Of a stretch of DNA of 7,677 nucleotides, positions 1 through 5,108 are shown one piece after another (within the stretch, counting starts at the first letter, position 1; each line of letters begins with the position of its first letter). The stretch spans positions 40,305 through 47,981 of the forward strand of contig DIEW01000054.1 of the NCBI GenBank assembly GCA_002418825.1. The letters run 5' to 3'. The translations under genes and the position numbers were made by a program. The DNA comes from Syntrophaceae bacterium UBA5764 (lineage in GTDB: Bacteria > Desulfobacterota > Syntrophia > Syntrophales > Smithellaceae). The notes beneath the pieces are model-generated. The model saw only the letters and a list, made by a program, of their open reading frames with translations, was not told the origin of the DNA and searched no databases.

Positions 1-326
1 GTTTCCACATCGTGTTTGGTATAGCCGAAAACAGCGGAACGGCCGGTTGTGCCGGAAGAGGCATGAAGCCGGACGATATTGCTCATCGGCACGGCAAACA
101 GGCCGTAAGGGTAGTTATCGCTCATGTCCTTACGTGTGATAAACGGCAGTTTTTTCAAATCATCCAGTGATTTTATATCCGAGGGTTTGATTTGCGCCTG
201 GTCGAATGATTTTTTGTAAAAACCAACCGTATGGTAAACGCGCTGCAGGACCTGCTGGAGCCTTTTTAGCTGCAGGGCTTTGAGCGCCTCGCGGGGCAGG
301 GTTTCAAATTCTTCATTGTAGAACAT
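1..326 (-). CDS. paaK: Phenylacetate-CoA ligase, N-terminal part (runs off left edge)
   Basis: Adenylate-forming ligase that activates phenylacetate or a related aryl acid with ATP and CoA to the cytoplasmic CoA thioester. I translated 108 codons from the ATG at 326-324. The N-terminus (FYNEEFETLPREALKALQL) has the usual PaaK form, followed by the conserved LKKLPFITRKDM and NYPYGLFAVP blocks (residues about 57-80). The ATP-binding P-loop SSGTTG is at residues 90-95, followed by GYT at 101-103. PaaK proteins are normally about 430 residues, so roughly three quarters, including the AMP-binding core and lid domain, lies beyond position 1. The start is supported by GAAGGGAG at 335-342, 8 nt upstream. 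It has its own promoter (368-396), separate from the Nudix gene upstream. Family assignment is strong; the exact acid (phenylacetate, benzoate-like or other) cannot be read from this fragment. Confidence 0.92.
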   Translation of the reverse strand, partial: MFYNEEFETLPREALKALQLKRLQQVLQRVYHTVGFYKKSFDQAQIKPSDIKSLDDLKKLPFITRKDMSDNYPYGLFAVPMSNIVRLHASSGTTGRSAVFGYTKHDVE

Positions 327-334
327 GACAGTGT

Positions 335-342
335 CTCCCTTC
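335..342 (-). promoter_or_regulatory. Ribosome binding site of paaK
   Basis: The minus strand reads GAAGGGAG, 8 nt before the ATG at 326. This strong Shine-Dalgarno match fixes the paaK start. Confidence 0.8.
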
Positions 343-367
343 TTTGTAGGCCGGCTTTACTGTTTTT

Positions 368-396
368 ATTATATATTTTACTCAGGTTTACGGCAA
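368..396 (-). promoter_or_regulatory. Sigma70-like promoter of paaK
   Basis: On the minus strand there is TTGCCG (391-396, 4 of 6 to consensus), an exact 17-bp spacer, then TATAAT (368-373, perfect). It sits about 40 bp upstream of the paaK ATG, which would give a leader of roughly 35 nt. This suggests paaK is transcribed independently of the Nudix gene that ends at 451. It is a motif match only; no transcription start is known. Confidence 0.7.
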
Positions 397-416
397 AGTC
401 TAACAAAACTTTACCG
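391..416. promoter_or_regulatory. Imperfect palindrome over the paaK -35 box, candidate operator
   Basis: On the plus strand CGGCAAAGT (391-399) and ACTTTACCG (408-416) form inverted arms of 9 bp with one mismatch, around an 8-nt centre. The left arm covers the whole -35 hexamer, so a dimeric repressor bound here would block polymerase. In RNA the arms could also form a hairpin, but no T-run follows, so a terminator is unlikely. Operator function is inferred from position and symmetry. Confidence 0.4.
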
Positions 417-450
417 GTCTGGCAAGAATCTTTCTGCTCAAATCAAGCGG

Positions 451-993
451 TTATTTGTTTTTTCCGATTTCCTTGAAATAATTTACAGTAAGCAGAATTC
501 CCAGAGCGGTTTTCGTGTCGGCGATCTTGCCTTTTTTGAACAGTTCCTCGGCGACGGCAAGTTTTGTCGGCACGACTTCGATAAATTCGTCTTCATCGGG
601 TTTGAGGGGCGCCGAAACAAGGTCCTCCGCGAGATAAAAATACATGTATTCGTTGCAGTATCCGGCCAGCAGGTATCCTTCGTAGAGTTTGGTCATTTTA
701 CCGGCGCGAAAACCCGTTTCTTCCGCCAGTTCTCTCTGCGCGCATTCTTCAGGCGGTTCCTTGTGATCGTTGAACGCCCCCGCGGGAATTTCCAGCAGGT
801 GTTTTTTTACGGCGACGCGGTATTGCTTGACCAGCAGTATTTCCTTTTTTTCGTTTATAGGGACGATAGCGACGGTGGGTTTATGGTCAATCCACGTTTG
901 CTTTATGGATTTTCCGTTGGGCATCAGGACATTTTCTTCAAAAACATCAAATATTTTACAGCGGTACATCAGGACGGGTTTTGCTTTTTTCAT
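451..993 (-). CDS. Nudix hydrolase, ADP-ribose pyrophosphatase-like
   Basis: 180 residues, cytoplasmic. It probably hydrolyses ADP-ribose or a similar nucleotide sugar to AMP and a sugar phosphate. The Nudix box lies at residues 72-95: G72, E79, R87-E88, the metal-binding E91 and E92, and G94, ending in EETGF. It is preceded by the typical HKPTVAIVPI (38-47), LLVKQYR (53-59) and LEIPAG (67-72) of the ADP-ribose pyrophosphatase branch. DEDEFIEVV at 133-141 also fits that branch. The spacing from G72 to E79 is one residue longer than the classic GX5E. The ATG at 993 lies 16 nt after the thioredoxin stop, with only a weak upstream GGAT, so co-transcription and coupling are likely. Substrate is inferred from subfamily resemblance and could be another NDP-sugar. 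Confidence 0.88.
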   Translation of the reverse strand: MKKAKPVLMYRCKIFDVFEENVLMPNGKSIKQTWIDHKPTVAIVPINEKKEILLVKQYRVAVKKHLLEIPAGAFNDHKEPPEECAQRELAEETGFRAGKMTKLYEGYLLAGYCNEYMYFYLAEDLVSAPLKPDEDEFIEVVPTKLAVAEELFKKGKIADTKTALGILLTVNYFKEIGKNK

Positions 994-1009
994 GCGCGAA
1001 ATATCCGGT

Positions 1010-1567
1010 TCAGTTTGTTTTGATTATGGACAACAAGTTCTTTTCAATTTCTTCCTTAGGCAGCGCTCCGGTCAGCCTGTTGATCAGCTTTCCTTCTTTA
1101 AAAAAAAGCATCGTCGGAATGCTGTGAATTCCGTATTGCGATGCGGTAAGGGGATTTTCATCGACGTTTAGCTTGGCTACTTTGACGCCGTTGGCGTAAT
1201 CGGTTGCCAGTTCATCAATTATGGGCGACAGGGTGCGGCAGGGCCCGCACCACGGCGCCCAACAATCGACCAGCACGGAAGTGTCTGCTGCCAGTACTTC
1301 GCGCGCGAAAGAGTTGTCCGTCACGTCAACCGGTTTTGTGTTCTTTTGCGTTATTACCAGCGGTTCACGGCATTTTCCGCACAACGGCTTTTGATTGAGC
1401 CGTTCTTCGGAAACGCGGTTTTTGATGCCGCATTTCAGGCAGGGGATGATCAATTCATCCAGAGGCGCGCCACACTTACCGCAAACAGAACGCCCCTGAA
1501 ATTTTTTTTTCGGTATGCGATTTTTTGTTCCGCATTTCAAACAGCGGATAATAACGTTATCCGGCAT
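1010..1567 (-). CDS. trxC: Thioredoxin-2-like protein with tandem N-terminal zinc ribbons
   Basis: 185 residues, a cytoplasmic dithiol reductase. The N-terminus has four CXXC pairs: C9/C12 with C29/C32, and C43/C46 with C63/C66. The second set repeats the first with an exact 34-residue period (shared CLKCG, KNR, CGKC and PL). The thioredoxin fold follows from about residue 78, with active site WCGPC (106-110, redox Cys107/Cys110) and the cis-proline loop SIPT (149-152, Pro151). The known Trx2/TrxC family has one such zinc ribbon, so this protein carries an extra copy. Cys102 sits just before the WAPWCGPC motif, where Phe is usual. ATG 1567 is preceded by AGGT at 1572-1575. It follows the YbaK-like gene by 43 nt and precedes the Nudix gene by 16 nt. 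The gene symbol reflects family likeness, not proven orthology. Confidence 0.9.
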   Translation of the reverse strand: MPDNVIIRCLKCGTKNRIPKKKFQGRSVCGKCGAPLDELIIPCLKCGIKNRVSEERLNQKPLCGKCREPLVITQKNTKPVDVTDNSFAREVLAADTSVLVDCWAPWCGPCRTLSPIIDELATDYANGVKVAKLNVDENPLTASQYGIHSIPTMLFFKEGKLINRLTGALPKEEIEKNLLSIIKTN

Positions 1568-1584
1568 TTTTACCTATCCGAAAT

Positions 1585-1643
1585 CTCAATCATTTATGGT
1601 TCTTATTGCGCTATTTGGCGATACTCACCATAAATGGTTTGAG
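1585..1643. repeat. Inverted repeat spanning the ybaK-like/thioredoxin junction
   Basis: CATTTATGGT (1591-1600) and ACCATAAATG (1627-1636) are perfect 10-bp inverted arms around a 26-nt loop. Outer bases add five more pairs (CTCAA at 1585-1589 with TT and GAG at 1638-1643) across one mismatch and a bulge. In the minus-strand mRNA the loop contains the deacylase stop codon. The stem ends about 10 nt before the thioredoxin Shine-Dalgarno. It could be an intercistronic stability or processing hairpin. No T-tract follows it. A 10-bp match at this distance can also arise by chance in AT-rich DNA. Confidence 0.35.
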
Positions 1644-2297
1644 TTTATCAATCAATTCGGCGGACGACATTTTTACCAGCAACCCGCGCTGTCCCGCTCC
1701 TAAATAAATTTCCGGCAACATGGCGATTGATTTTTCCATGAAAGCGGGCATAACTTTCTGTATGCCGAACGGCGAAATTGCACCTGTTTCATAACCAGTG
1801 TGCACTTCCATTAATTCCGGACTGCAAAAGGAAATCTCCTGAGCGCCAATCGTCGCGGCAAGTTCTTCCGTTGACACATCCTGATCTCCGGGAACGAGAA
1901 CCAGCAGAGGTTTGCCAAGTTCGTCTTCCATGACCAGTGTTTTGATGATGCAGTGCGGGTCCACGTTTAGTTCCGCCGCGGCCTGTTGTACGGCTTCCGG
2001 CTCTGTGTATTGGCAGGAACAAACCGTAAACACAGAGTTTTGTTTCTGTAAATCCTGCACAGCAGGAGTTTCCGGCAGTGATACTGTTTTTTTAGGTGGA
2101 GCGGCTTTTTTTACCGGAGCTTTTTTTGCCGCCTTTACTTTTTTGGGAGGAGCTATTTTTTTAGCCGCTTTGACTTTTTTCGAAGCAACAGCTTTCTTTT
2201 TTGTTTTCAGTTTAGCGACGGCAGCCTTCTTGGGTTTTGTTTTTTTTGCCGGCTTGGTCTTTTTTACAACCTTTTTAACCACTTTTTTCTTTTTCAT
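1611..2297 (-). CDS. YbaK/EbsC-type aminoacyl-tRNA deacylase with lysine-rich N-terminal tail
   Basis: 228 residues from ATG 2297. Residues about 82-226 form a YbaK/ProX-type editing domain, a family that hydrolyses mischarged aminoacyl-tRNA (for example Cys-tRNA-Pro). Visible landmarks are IIKTLV with the conserved Lys119, LLVLVPGDQ (131-139), TGYETGAISPFG (167-178) and IYLGAGQRGL (197-206). Residues 1-70 are low complexity, with 33 Lys plus Ala, Val and Pro, and no acidic residue before Glu76, in degenerate KKVKAAKK and APPKK units like bacterial histone-H1-like tails. Classic YbaK is about 160 residues, so the tail is an addition. I chose ATG 2297 because AGGAGG lies at 2302-2307; an in-frame start at 2405 would add 36 residues with no supporting RBS. 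It is first in the cluster with thioredoxin and Nudix. Substrate tRNA is unknown. Confidence 0.87.
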   Translation of the reverse strand: MKKKKVVKKVVKKTKPAKKTKPKKAAVAKLKTKKKAVASKKVKAAKKIAPPKKVKAAKKAPVKKAAPPKKTVSLPETPAVQDLQKQNSVFTVCSCQYTEPEAVQQAAAELNVDPHCIIKTLVMEDELGKPLLVLVPGDQDVSTEELAATIGAQEISFCSPELMEVHTGYETGAISPFGIQKVMPAFMEKSIAMLPEIYLGAGQRGLLVKMSSAELIDKLKPFMVSIAK

Positions 2298-2301
2298 ATG
2301 G

Positions 2302-2307
2302 CCTCCT
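2302..2307 (-). promoter_or_regulatory. Ribosome binding site that sets the deacylase start
   Basis: A perfect AGGAGG on the minus strand, 4 nt before ATG 2297. It argues for starting at the Lys-rich MKKKK rather than at the upstream in-frame ATG at 2405. Confidence 0.8.
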
Positions 2308-2341
2308 CTCTGCGGTAAGGATTTAAGATGCTTCAGTATGT

Positions 2342-2369
2342 AATATAGCAAGTATAATGAAAAAAGCAA
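2342..2369 (-). promoter_or_regulatory. Candidate promoter of the deacylase-thioredoxin-Nudix cluster
   Basis: On the minus strand TTGCTT (2364-2369, 3 of 6) is followed after 16 bp by TATATT (2342-2347, 5 of 6), 45 bp upstream of ATG 2297. An alternative on the same strand is TCTTCA (2374-2379), 17 bp, TATACT (2351-2356). One of the two probably drives the three-gene cluster. Matches are moderate and the exact start cannot be chosen by eye. Confidence 0.4.
2353..2358 (+). promoter_or_regulatory. Candidate -10 box for the plus-strand membrane-protein gene
   Basis: A perfect TATAAT on the plus strand, 140 bp before ATG 2498. The -35 position at 17-bp spacing is poor (GCTTCA), so it would need an activator or is fortuitous. 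It overlaps the minus-strand -10 candidates, so the two genes may share one regulated divergent promoter. Confidence 0.3.
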
Positions 2370-2497
2370 TATCTGAAGATGCGACCGGCATGGGCTAAGA
2401 TGCACAGAAAAACGAATTTTGTCTCTCTAATAAATATTCTTGCTTCATGCCGTCAAATTGTTTAAAAACAATGGAAAATGCATCGGGAAAGGTTGTT

Positions 2498-2824
2498 ATG
2501 CCTGAAGCGGCGCAAATTATTATTGGTATTGTGTCTTTAGCCATCGTTTTAATTTTGGCTATGCTCGGAACCGGGTGGTGGACCAAAAAAATATGTGTGG
2601 CCATTATGCAGGAGCTGGAAACGAACGGAGCTCTTGATGAAGCCAGCGCCATGGAAGTGCCTTATGATAAGGTTGATTATTTTAAAATGGGATACCGTGA
2701 TTATCGTCCAAAAGCTTTGGAGATGTTGATTTTAAGCGACGTTGTTTGCCGGACTGAGGATGGACGCTATTATTTAAATAAAGATAAAGCGGCGGCAATG
2801 CAAAAAACGCAAAAGCTAAAATAA
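2498..2824 (+). CDS. Small single-pass membrane protein of unknown function
   Basis: 108 residues from ATG 2498. I do not recognise the family. Residues about 5-25 form one hydrophobic helix (AQIIIGIVSLAIVLILAML), followed by GTGWWTKK. The lysines after the helix suggest N-terminus out and a cytoplasmic C-terminal domain of about 80 residues. That domain looks alpha-helical and ends in LILSDVVCRTEDGRYYLNK, which resembles the last helix and wing of a small winged-helix fold, a weak impression. I preferred this start because GGGAAAGG lies at 2485-2492, 5 nt upstream. In-frame ATGs at 2447 and 2471 would add 17 or 9 residues but have no RBS. It stands alone, divergent from the deacylase cluster. 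Coding potential is supported by the RBS, the clean TM segment and the charged soluble tail. Confidence 0.7.
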   Translation: MPEAAQIIIGIVSLAIVLILAMLGTGWWTKKICVAIMQELETNGALDEASAMEVPYDKVDYFKMGYRDYRPKALEMLILSDVVCRTEDGRYYLNKDKAAAMQKTQKLK

Positions 2825-3113
2825 ATTATTAATGTTGTATTCATTCCGTGCGGGACATGCAGATTATTCTTTATTATCCCGAAAGTTTAATGTAAAAGCT
2901 ATATCAGGCAAGAGAGTTCGTGCTCAAGAAAGCAATATTAATAATGATAACGAAGATTTAATATGTTTTTTCGGCCTGCTCCTTTTGCATGTGCCATGTT
3001 TTGCGTATTGTCTTAATTGTGCCGGATAAAAAAGGCTCATCTGATTCATTTCCTTGATTTTGCGTTTATTTTAAGTTATTTGAGCCCGAAAGTATTTTTG
3101 GAGAAGAGAAAAT
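2825..3113. other. AT-rich intergenic stretch, probably the leader/promoter region of the acd-etfBA operon
   Basis: There is no convincing gene on either strand. A 65-codon ORF at 2832-3029 has no RBS and a composition unlike the genes nearby. No clear factor-independent terminator follows the membrane-protein gene. The best promoter-like match for the downstream operon is TTGATT (3054-3059), 17 bp, TATTTG (3077-3082), which is weak. GGAG at 3100-3103 is the Shine-Dalgarno of the first operon gene. Confidence 0.5.
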
Positions 3114-4265
3114 TTGCCGTACAATCCCAGCGTAAAGCATAAACTCATTCGTGATTCCGTGCGTCATTTTGCGGAAACGGAACTGGCGCCTATTGCCGCG
3201 GAAATAGACCGCAATGCCGTGTTTCCCGTCGAAGTAATTGATAAGATGAAGAAACTCAATTATTTTGGCCTGCAGGTGCCAAAGGAGTTCGGTGGCGCGG
3301 CTCTGGATTCGGTAAGCGCGGCGATTGTGGTGGAAGAAATTTCCCGCGTGTGCGCGGCGGTGGGCCTGTGCGTTACGGTGCACAACGGCGTCGCTGTGTT
3401 TCCGTTTTTGCAGTTTGGAAATAAGCGACAGAATGCAAAATATCTGCCCAGGCTCGCGAGCGGCGAAATGATCGGCGCGTTTAGCCTGACAGAAGCTAAC
3501 GCCGGATCCGACGCGGGTTCCGTGGAAACAACAGCGGTCAAAAACGGCAATGATTATGTTTTGAACGGCACGAAAATATTCGTTACTAATGGCGGCGTTT
3601 GTAACCTGGCGCTGATTTTTGCTTTGACTAATACCGATCAAAAACAACTGCAAAGCTCCGTGTTTATCGTGGAAAGTACTTACGAGGGATTTTTGCGCGG
3701 AGAACTCGAAGACCTCTGCGGTATGCGCGCTAATCCCGTATCGTCACTTTTTTTGGAAAATTGCCGCGTGCCGGAAGCAAATATTCTGGGCAAGCTGGGT
3801 ATGGGGATGAAAATCGGCATGACCACGCTGGATAACGGCCGTATCGGCGTGGCGGCACAGGCTTTGGGCATCGCGCAGGGCGCGTTTGAAGCGGCGGTAA
3901 AATACGCCAAAGAAAGACAGCAATTCAAAAAACCGATTGCCTCTCTACAGACGATTCAAAATTATATTGCCGATATGGCCACCGAGCAGGCGGCGGCGCG
4001 CCTGCTTTTATACCGCGCCTGCGAACTTAAAGACGCGGGCGAACCTTATGGCTGCGAAGCGGCGATGGCCAAACTTTACTGCAGTTCGCTTGCTTCCAAA
4101 ACAACGTCCCTGGCTGTGCAGGTTCACGGCGGTTACGGTTACAGCAAGGAATATGATGTGGAACGGTATTTCCGCGATGCAAAAGTCACGGAAATTTATG
4201 AAGGAACCAGCGAGATTCAGCGCATGGTCATCGCGCGCGCGATACTGGCAAAATTAACATTATAG
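3114..4265 (+). CDS. Acyl-CoA dehydrogenase, first gene of the acd-etfBA operon
   Basis: 383 residues, an FAD enzyme that interconverts acyl-CoA and 2-enoyl-CoA with EtfAB as electron partner. The family's first signature, GAFSLTEANAGSDAG, is at 121-135, the FAD/dimer segment RQQFKKPI at 268-275, and the second signature from QVHGGYGYSKEYDVERYF (336-353) to YEGTSEIQ (362-369). The catalytic base is predicted as Glu363, the position used by short- and medium-chain and butyryl-CoA enzymes. Length is normal for the family. The start is TTG 3114: an in-frame stop lies at 3081, no other start codon lies between, and the next Met (residue 45) falls inside the conserved N-terminal domain. GGAGAAGAG begins at 3100. 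etfB follows after 6 nt, so this is one transcript. Substrate chain length cannot be read by eye. Confidence 0.93.
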   Translation: MPYNPSVKHKLIRDSVRHFAETELAPIAAEIDRNAVFPVEVIDKMKKLNYFGLQVPKEFGGAALDSVSAAIVVEEISRVCAAVGLCVTVHNGVAVFPFLQFGNKRQNAKYLPRLASGEMIGAFSLTEANAGSDAGSVETTAVKNGNDYVLNGTKIFVTNGGVCNLALIFALTNTDQKQLQSSVFIVESTYEGFLRGELEDLCGMRANPVSSLFLENCRVPEANILGKLGMGMKIGMTTLDNGRIGVAAQALGIAQGAFEAAVKYAKERQQFKKPIASLQTIQNYIADMATEQAAARLLLYRACELKDAGEPYGCEAAMAKLYCSSLASKTTSLAVQVHGGYGYSKEYDVERYFRDAKVTEIYEGTSEIQRMVIARAILAKLTL

Positions 4266-4271
4266 GTCATC

Positions 4272-5108
4272 ATGTTACAATTAGTCGTATGCATAAAACA
4301 GGTTCCGATGGTGACGGAACTGCCATGGGATGAAAAATCCGGAACGCTCAGGCGCGATCTCGCGCCGGGCATGATGAATCCCGCCTGCAAACACGCTCTG
4401 GAAGCGGCGCTGCAAATCAAGGAAAAGTATTCCGCGCACATTGCCGTTATTACCATGGGCCCCCCGGCGGCCAAAGAGGTGCTTTACGAAGCGCTGGCCA
4501 TGGGCGCGGACAGCACTATTCTTATCTGTGATAAAATATTTGCCGGCTCCGATACCTACGCGACATCCTGGATACTGGCGCAGGCAATAAAAAAACAGTG
4601 CGCCAATGTCGATTTGATTCTTTGCGGCGCGTTCACCTCGGACAGCGAGACGGCGCAGGTGGGGCCGCAGCTGGCGGAGAGAATGAATGTGCCGGCGGTG
4701 GCCTATGTGGAAAAAATTGAGGTGAACGGCAAAACGTTGCGCGTGCGCCGGATTGTGGATAATTTCCGCGAAACGCTGGAGATGGAATGTCCGGCGCTGG
4801 TAACCATTTCCATGGAAAATTATCTGCCGCGCTATGCGGGTTTGGGCGGTCTGCAGAGAGCTTTCGGTGAAAATCAGATTGACATTTTGGACGCCGCGGC
4901 TTTGGGCGTGGGTGTCGGCGATGTAAAACAAGAGGGGTCGCGCACAAAGGTGCGACGGGTGTTTTTGAGAAAAACAGACAAAGAAAATGTTTTTTTAACC
5001 GGCGTGGCGGTAAATGTGGTGAGCGAATTTCTCAACAAGTATGAAAGAAAAATCAGCACGGTAATCGGAAAATCCATTGAAGGAAAAAACAGGACTAATG
5101 AAGAATAA
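4272..5108 (+). CDS. etfB: Electron transfer flavoprotein beta subunit
   Basis: 278 residues, the beta subunit of the soluble EtfAB heterodimer, which carries electrons between acyl-CoA dehydrogenase and a membrane quinone/iron-sulfur acceptor, or bifurcates with NADH in anaerobes. Typical blocks are VVCIKQVP (5-12), NPACKHALEAALQIKE (36-51), GADSTILICDKIFAGSDTYA (78-97), the nucleotide-binding LILCGAFTSDSETAQVGPQL (115-134), and the C-terminal GSRTKVRRVFLRK (222-234). In ordinary ETFs this subunit binds AMP; in bifurcating ones it binds a second FAD, and I cannot tell which from sequence alone. It is slightly longer than the usual 250-265 residues, the excess being a charged C-terminal tail. 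The Shine-Dalgarno AGG (4264-4266) overlaps the preceding stop codon, and the last 11 nt overlap the start of etfA. Confidence 0.94.
   Translation: MLQLVVCIKQVPMVTELPWDEKSGTLRRDLAPGMMNPACKHALEAALQIKEKYSAHIAVITMGPPAAKEVLYEALAMGADSTILICDKIFAGSDTYATSWILAQAIKKQCANVDLILCGAFTSDSETAQVGPQLAERMNVPAVAYVEKIEVNGKTLRVRRIVDNFRETLEMECPALVTISMENYLPRYAGLGGLQRAFGENQIDILDAAALGVGVGDVKQEGSRTKVRRVFLRKTDKENVFLTGVAVNVVSEFLNKYERKISTVIGKSIEGKNRTNEE

Larger units (their letters stand above)
2325..2403. repeat. Three direct copies of AAGATGC in the divergent promoter region
   Basis: Plus-strand AAGATGC occurs at 2325-2331, 2376-2382 and 2397-2403, with start-to-start distances of 51 and 21 bp, close to whole helical turns. 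CTTCAG (2331-2336) and CTGAAG (2373-2378) form an inverted pair that overlaps the first two copies and brackets both candidate -10 boxes. The arrangement could be a regulator binding cluster shared by the two divergent genes. The repeats are seen directly; the function is inferred. Confidence 0.35.

Noticed and set aside
325..1023. A 232-codon plus-strand ORF opposite the Nudix gene
   Set aside because: It is antisense to a clear Nudix gene and covers the paaK promoter, has no RBS, and is rich in Phe in a way expected from reading Lys-rich codons backwards.
2395..2652. An 85-codon minus-strand ORF in the divergent region
   Set aside because: It overlaps the membrane-protein gene antisense and lacks an RBS or family features.
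2832..3029. A 65-codon plus-strand ORF with a hydrophobic, Cys-containing end
   Set aside because: No Shine-Dalgarno, AT-rich intergenic composition and no recognisable family; most likely chance.
3033..3087. GGCTCA and TGAGCC inverted pair upstream of the acd-etfBA operon
   Set aside because: Arms of 6 bp separated by more than 40 nt are expected by chance and do not align with a promoter element.
3066..3653. A 195-codon minus-strand ORF opposite the first acyl-CoA dehydrogenase
   Set aside because: Antisense to a strongly conserved gene and without any motif or ribosome binding site.
4281..4931. A 216-codon minus-strand ORF opposite etfB
   Set aside because: Shadow of the etfB reading frame; no family motif, no RBS, and His/Arg-rich composition typical of antisense frames.
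5077..5079. TTG as the start of etfA
   Set aside because: An ATG seven codons later overlaps the etfB stop in a typical coupling arrangement and gives an N-terminus of normal EtfA form.
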